From assembly GCF_020921035.1 (NCBI RefSeq), contig NC_063160.1, positions 14,039,095-14,103,094 on the forward strand: a DNA stretch of 64,000 nt, in the 5' to 3' direction. The notes beneath the pieces are model-generated. The model was not told the DNA's origin. It saw nothing but the letters and a program-made list of their open reading frames with translations, and ran no database searches. The first letter of the stretch is position 1, and each line of letters opens with the position of its first letter. A program made the position numbers and the translations under genes. Shown piece by piece: positions 59,548 to 64,000 of the stretch. Source of the stretch: Rhodamnia argentea (Eukaryota > Streptophyta > Magnoliopsida > Myrtales > Myrtaceae).

Positions 59548-60704
59548 GATCATCAATGCCGGTCATGTAGGTTCGGCCGGAGGGAAAAGAGTAGACGTTG
59601 GTCTCTTTTTTGGCTAAATAACGCGTTCCAATCTTGTCCCCCCATGCAATTTGGAATCGCTCTGTTTTCTATTGCCGTAATTACATGTTTTTTTTAGCTC
59701 AATTTTCTATATGAGGTCTTTTTTATTTTTGAAATGATTCATTCTTCGCGAAATAAACAAAACCGATCCATCTATTGACAAGATTAATGTCATGGGCCTT
59801 GAGATGGTACACTCAGCAAATACTCGATCGCGATGGTTCAAACCATGATGGCCCAAAGCAAGCCCTTTGCTCGGCACAAAAGAAGAGACTTTGTGACGTT
59901 ATGGCATTTGATATAAGTCGTGCGTGGGGTTTTAGCTATGTGCCTAAAAGACAGGTAAGTTAGCTTTCTAAAAGATGTCGTAAGCTGCTGCAGCTCTTCC
60001 ACGAGAAATTTGTCCAGCAAGCTTAAGCTTCCTTTCTACCACAAAACAAAATAATACTAATAATAATACTACTAAATGATTTAAAAAAATATTTCTAGAA
60101 AAGTGTTCATAAACCTATTACATTGATGTCGATTCAATTATAAACATTTTAATTATGGCAATTTAGTCGTAAATATTTTGCATTTGTGCTAACTTAGTCC
60201 ATCTAGCCAATTTTGATCGAAAATCGCTAATGTGGATGCTGTCTTTCTACGTGGCACGACCGATGCTGACGTAGGCTAGGCCGTGAGGGGTCACCACGAA
60301 AAACGAAAAGGAAAAATCGAAAACCGAATTAATAAGTCGCGAAATCATGAAAAGATGCGACTGACAAATTGCATCGATTTGAAAAGCCGCGAGACGCGGG
60401 CTCTATGTGTTCTCTTTCCATGAGCAGAGTACAAACGAAAGTCCCACGTGGGGCCCATGATCTTCTCTAGTATACATAACCGTACATATACGTGTATTTA
60501 TATACGTATACGTTAAGTGCGTGAAGAACCCGGCACCCCCACCCACAACTCCCACATGTACCCAAACATCACGACCCACGGCCACTGCCACCCCCGTCTT
60601 TAAATTCTCTCCTCTCCTCATTCCCAGACAACACAAAAAACGACATAAAACCTCTTCTCTTCTCCCACGAGTTCAAAGTTCAGTCCCTTCCTCCTTGTCC
60701 TTCA
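59548..60704. other. Spacer between GDSL copies 2 and 3
   Basis: Contains the copy-2 3' UTR. Near 60100-60270 is a fragment ('AAACCTATTACATTGATGTCGATTCAATTAT', 'GCATTTGTGCTAACTTAGTCCAT'-like) of the same MULE-type MITE family as in the GDSL introns. The stretch 60275-60704 resembles the region upstream of copies 1 and 2 and forms the copy-3 promoter and leader, with TTTAAATTC at about 60599. No gene recognised. Confidence 0.55.
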
Positions 60705-62955
60705 ATGAGCTCGATCCCTAGCCGACTCCGTCCTCCGCGACCGCCCTTCGATCCCAAGGTCTTGCTCGCCGCCATCTGGGCGGTAGCACTCGTCTCCCCG
60801 CTCCACGGGGCTGCCTCCTATAGCGCGTCGCCGCCTCCTCGCGACGCGACGGTGCCGGCGGCCTATGCTTTCGGAGACTCGATCGTGGACCCGGGGAACA
60901 ACAATGGGCTGGCGACCGTGGCCAAGTGCAACTTCCCGCCCTACGGTCGGGATCTCGACCCGGGCGTGCCGATGGGGCGGTTCAGCAACGGCCGAGTCCC
61001 TTCGGACATGCTGGGTACGCACATCTCTCCTCTCCTCTCTGTCTCTCTGTCTCTCTCGCTCGCTCGCTCGCTCACTTTTTATTGTGGATAGTGTTGGGAA
61101 TGTGGAGACTAGATGAGTAAAGATTAGCCCTTAACCGACCCCACTGCAAGAATGATTGGTTCATATGTATTTGCCAACCCGATCCAGGTCGTGGGATCGA
61201 ATCGCCTCGCTCGTTCTCAACTTTGCATAGAATTCACGAGTCCAGTGTCGAATCACTTGCCCTTTTCTCTACGAGAAAAATTACCGAAAAAGTCCTAAGC
61301 CTATTGCAATTGTATCAATTCAGTCCTAAACTTTTTTTTTGCCGATTCGGTCTTGAACCTTTTGCAATTGTGTCATTTAAGTCCATTCGACAAATTTTTA
61401 CCTGCTGGCAACCTAACATTTTAATATTTTTTTAAAATTTTCTATTTTTTATAATTTTTCTTTTCTTTTTTCTTTCTTTTTCATTGTCCTTTTTTTTTTT
61501 CTCTTCTCCCACCCCTCCCTACCTCTCGCTGATTGTCAGTCGGCGACCGGCCAAAGACGAGGTCGGAAAGGCCAAGTCTCACCCGGTCCCTGCGGAGGTC
61601 GACCTCGCCATTGCCGGGCGAGGCAACAATGGCGAGGCTCGAAATTGGATTGGTGTCCAGCGAGGTCTTGCAAGAAACTCCTTGGAAGAAAAAGTCACTG
61701 ACTTTTGGGGATCAAAAGCAATTGATTGAGGAGAGCATGACCTGCAAATACAAGCAAATATTCTTGGGATATTCAGTGGAGCATGGAGACGAAGGAGATC
61801 TTCAAAGGGGATGAGAAGCCGAGTCCTCGTGCTCATGCTTAGGACATCGGGATTGATCCGGATAGCTCGCCTCGTTGCAGTCGCCGGGCGAGGTCGAGCC
61901 CCGCCATGTTGAGCCTCGCTCGGCCGTGGCAAGACTCGACCTTGCCGTCGCTGCCTCACCTAGCGACGGCGAGGTTGACCCCCGCTGCGCCCGGGCGAGG
62001 GTCGGCCTCTCCGGCAGCATCTCGGCGACCAGTTAGAGGTAGGGAGGGGTGGGGGAAGAGGAAAAACCAAAAGGAAAATAAAAATGAAAGAAAAATTATA
62101 AAAGAAAAGAAAAATTATAAAAATTTTTAAAAAAATTAAAATATTAGGTTGCCGACTGGCTAGCATCTACGTCGGCGCCAAGCAGTCAAAATTTGTCGGA
62201 TGGACTTAAATGGCACAATTGCAAAAAGTTTATGACTTAAACGGCAAAAAAAAAGTTTAAGACTGAATTGTCACAATTGCATTAGGTTTAAGATTTTTTT
62301 AGTAATTTCCCCTTTCTCTACGTGTCCCGACGTGTCTCCGTGCATGGCATTCCTGGCTTTTCTTTTGGTGATAAAGATTATTTATCACACGAAATTGAAT
62401 GCACCCCCTAGAAAAAAAAATTCATTCATTCTCTTCGTACCACATGACTTGAACTAGGAAATTAAAAACACCCTCAATTCCCTATAGCCGGTGAAAATTG
62501 GTCAAATAAACTGAATTGATATAAATATAAAAGGTTTAGATTTGAATTAATAATAAAAAAAGGAGTAGGACTTTTCGAGTCATTTTTCCGTGATATATGG
62601 ATATTTTGAAAGTGAACTATAAAATGGGTACTTTGACTAATCTTGCTTGTGCCATGTTTCAGCAATTGGACATTTCATTCAACTAGACTCTGATACACTT
62701 TAGTTCTATCTTTGTTTTTCCGATAGATGAGCACATTAGCTATAGTTTCAATCACCCTTCGATGAATTTTAGTTGATAATTCAGTTCGAAGATCCCTTTT
62801 TTAAACTTTTTTTTGGTTGTTAGGCGAGAAATTGGGAGTTAAGAAGCTCTTGCCAGCTTATCTCGATCCAAATCTGGAGCTCCAAGACCTCCTCACCGGC
62901 GTGAGCTTTGCCTCCGGAGCCAACGGATATGATCCTCTCTCTGCCGAATTAGCTG

Positions 62956-63009
<54 letters not shown>

Positions 63010-63837
63010 ACACGATCGAAGTAATGAATCGGATAACACGAGAGTTAAAGTCCCGATGATTCACCAAATATCGGGTTTACATACATTTGATTGTCTAGAG
63101 AATCGAATTCGTGCAATGCTTTAAATCTAACATAGGAATTCGGTCCTTAATCCCTAAATAGTATCACGGGCTATTAAAGCTCGATCTTGTCCGTGTTTAA
63201 TTCGTCGACGGATGGTACTATCCTTGTCGGATCAATTGGATTTCTACTCCAAGTACATGGAAACCGTACGTTCGGAGGTTGGGGAGGAGAGAGCGTCGGC
63301 CATCGCGTCCGAGAGCTTGTACATAGTGTGCACCGGCGCTAATGACATAACTAACACTTACTTCGCAACTCCGTTGAGAAGATTCGAGTACGACATCTCG
63401 TCCTACACCGATCTCATGGTTGGCTCGGCTTTGAGTTTCCTTCGGGTAACAACACGGGCAGATGATTTTCATAGCTTTGTTAATATTTTGGAGGAGACTC
63501 TCTCTTAAAGTTGTCAACTTTCACTTCACCGTATAATTAAGACAAATTAAGTCTATAATTCGTGACTTGGGTGGCGGGCAGGAGCTGTACGAACTAGGGG
63601 CAAGGAGAATTGGGGTGCTCAGCCTGCCGCCGGTGGGGTGCATCCCGTCGCAGAGGACTCTACACGGAGGCCCCGAGAGGGACTGCTTCGACTCGGCCAA
63701 CGCAGCGGCCGTCCTCTTCAACTCCAAGCTCAGTGCCGAGATAGACTCCCTCAACGAGGACCTCCCTGGAGCTAGGCTTGTCTATGTCGACATTTACTAC
63801 CCTTTGCTCGCCATCATCCAAAATCCTGCTCGATTCG
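60705..63837 (+). CDS. GDSL esterase/lipase copy 3, partial (last exon outside window), splice acceptor altered
   Basis: Exons 60705-61014, 62824-62954, 63212-63445 and 63582-63837 match copy 2 in length and phase. By spacing, exon 5 with the DxxH block should begin about eight bases beyond the window end. Visible parts include FGDSIVDPGNNN (nucleophile), GANDITN and GARRIGVLSLPPVGCIPSQRT. The intron-2 acceptor reads GACGG (63208-63212 region) where copies 1 and 2 have GACAG, so the normal AG is gone. The next in-phase AG, at 63252-63253, would skip 14 codons ([14 protein letters not shown]). Whether the gene still works is therefore doubtful. The reading frame itself is otherwise open. Intron 1 holds a MULE-type MITE with a perfect 9-bp duplication. 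Confidence 0.85.
61273..62312. mobile_element. Mutator-like MITE in intron 1 of GDSL copy 3
   Basis: 1,040 bp with termini GAGAAAAATTACCGAAAAAG and, inverted, GGGGAAATTACTAAAAAAAT. It is flanked by a perfect 9-bp duplication TTTCTCTAC (61264-61272 and 62313-62321). It is the same insertion as 35206-36448 in copy 1. The GC-rich interior (about 61500-62060) differs strongly from the AT-rich arms and may be captured sequence. Confidence 0.85.
62959..63006. repeat. (TC)n in intron 2 of GDSL copy 3
   Basis: 24 TC units directly after the exon-2 donor. Confidence 0.9.
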
Positions 63838-64000
63838 GTAATCAACTCTCTCCCATCCTACACATTGACTAGTCTCTCCGATCTCTTTGCCCATCTTCGT
63901 CTCCGGCGAGGGAAGACCTGTTTCCCGAATCGGTGTCCGGATGTTTGGCATAGAGTTGTTCGACATCTACTAATTTGGCATGTTCTTCCCTATGTTTTTG

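Noticed and set aside
63838-64000. GDSL copy 3 lacking its last exon
   Set aside because: By spacing from copy 2 the exon would begin about eight bases past the window end, so this is a window-edge effect, not a truncation.

Overview
This is a nuclear genomic window from a flowering plant. The evidence is split genes with GT-AG introns, a ROP GTPase, a plant-type VPS35, HIPP metallochaperones, an EXL-like GDSL lipase cluster, and plant mobile elements (Ty1/copia, TRIM, CACTA, Mutator-like MITEs). It is clearly a dicot. A woody, Myrtales-like genome is my impression from the repeats only.

Left third (1-22 kb), single-copy genes: the 3' end of a type-I ROP/RAC GTPase (431-839, +, cut by the window edge); a four-exon UBC8/10-type ubiquitin-conjugating enzyme E2 (3330-4548, +); a 21-exon VPS35 retromer subunit (5818-15462, -), with a complete 329-bp TRIM retroelement in one intron; and a three-exon lysine-rich nuclear-type protein of unknown function that starts MSRCFPYPPPGY (17953-20970, -). 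The spaces hold inverted-repeat MITE/foldback elements.

Right two thirds (22.3-64 kb), a large tandem segmental duplication: unit A (22304-37533) and unit B (37534-58740) carry the same order of unique sequence, a HIPP gene on the - strand, a MITE-bearing spacer, and a GDSL lipase gene on the + strand. The junction falls inside a GDSL exon at a 4-bp microhomology (ATCT). It truncates GDSL copy 1 and creates a TAG stop. After duplication each unit took a different large transposon: a 5,030-bp Ty1/copia in A (TSD ATTTC) and a 12,514-bp CACTA (En/Spm) in B (TSD TCT). The opposite unit preserves the empty site in each case.

The window ends in a third GDSL copy (60705 onward). Its intron-2 acceptor is GG instead of AG, and its last exon lies just past the window. 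Only GDSL copy 2 (57415-59547) is structurally intact. Both HIPP copies are intact with G-box promoters, but copy A has lost three codons and several conserved residues. Both transposons carry disabling stops and frameshifts.

I found no evidence of a wholly new biological system. The novelty lies in the duplication history and its effects on the genes.
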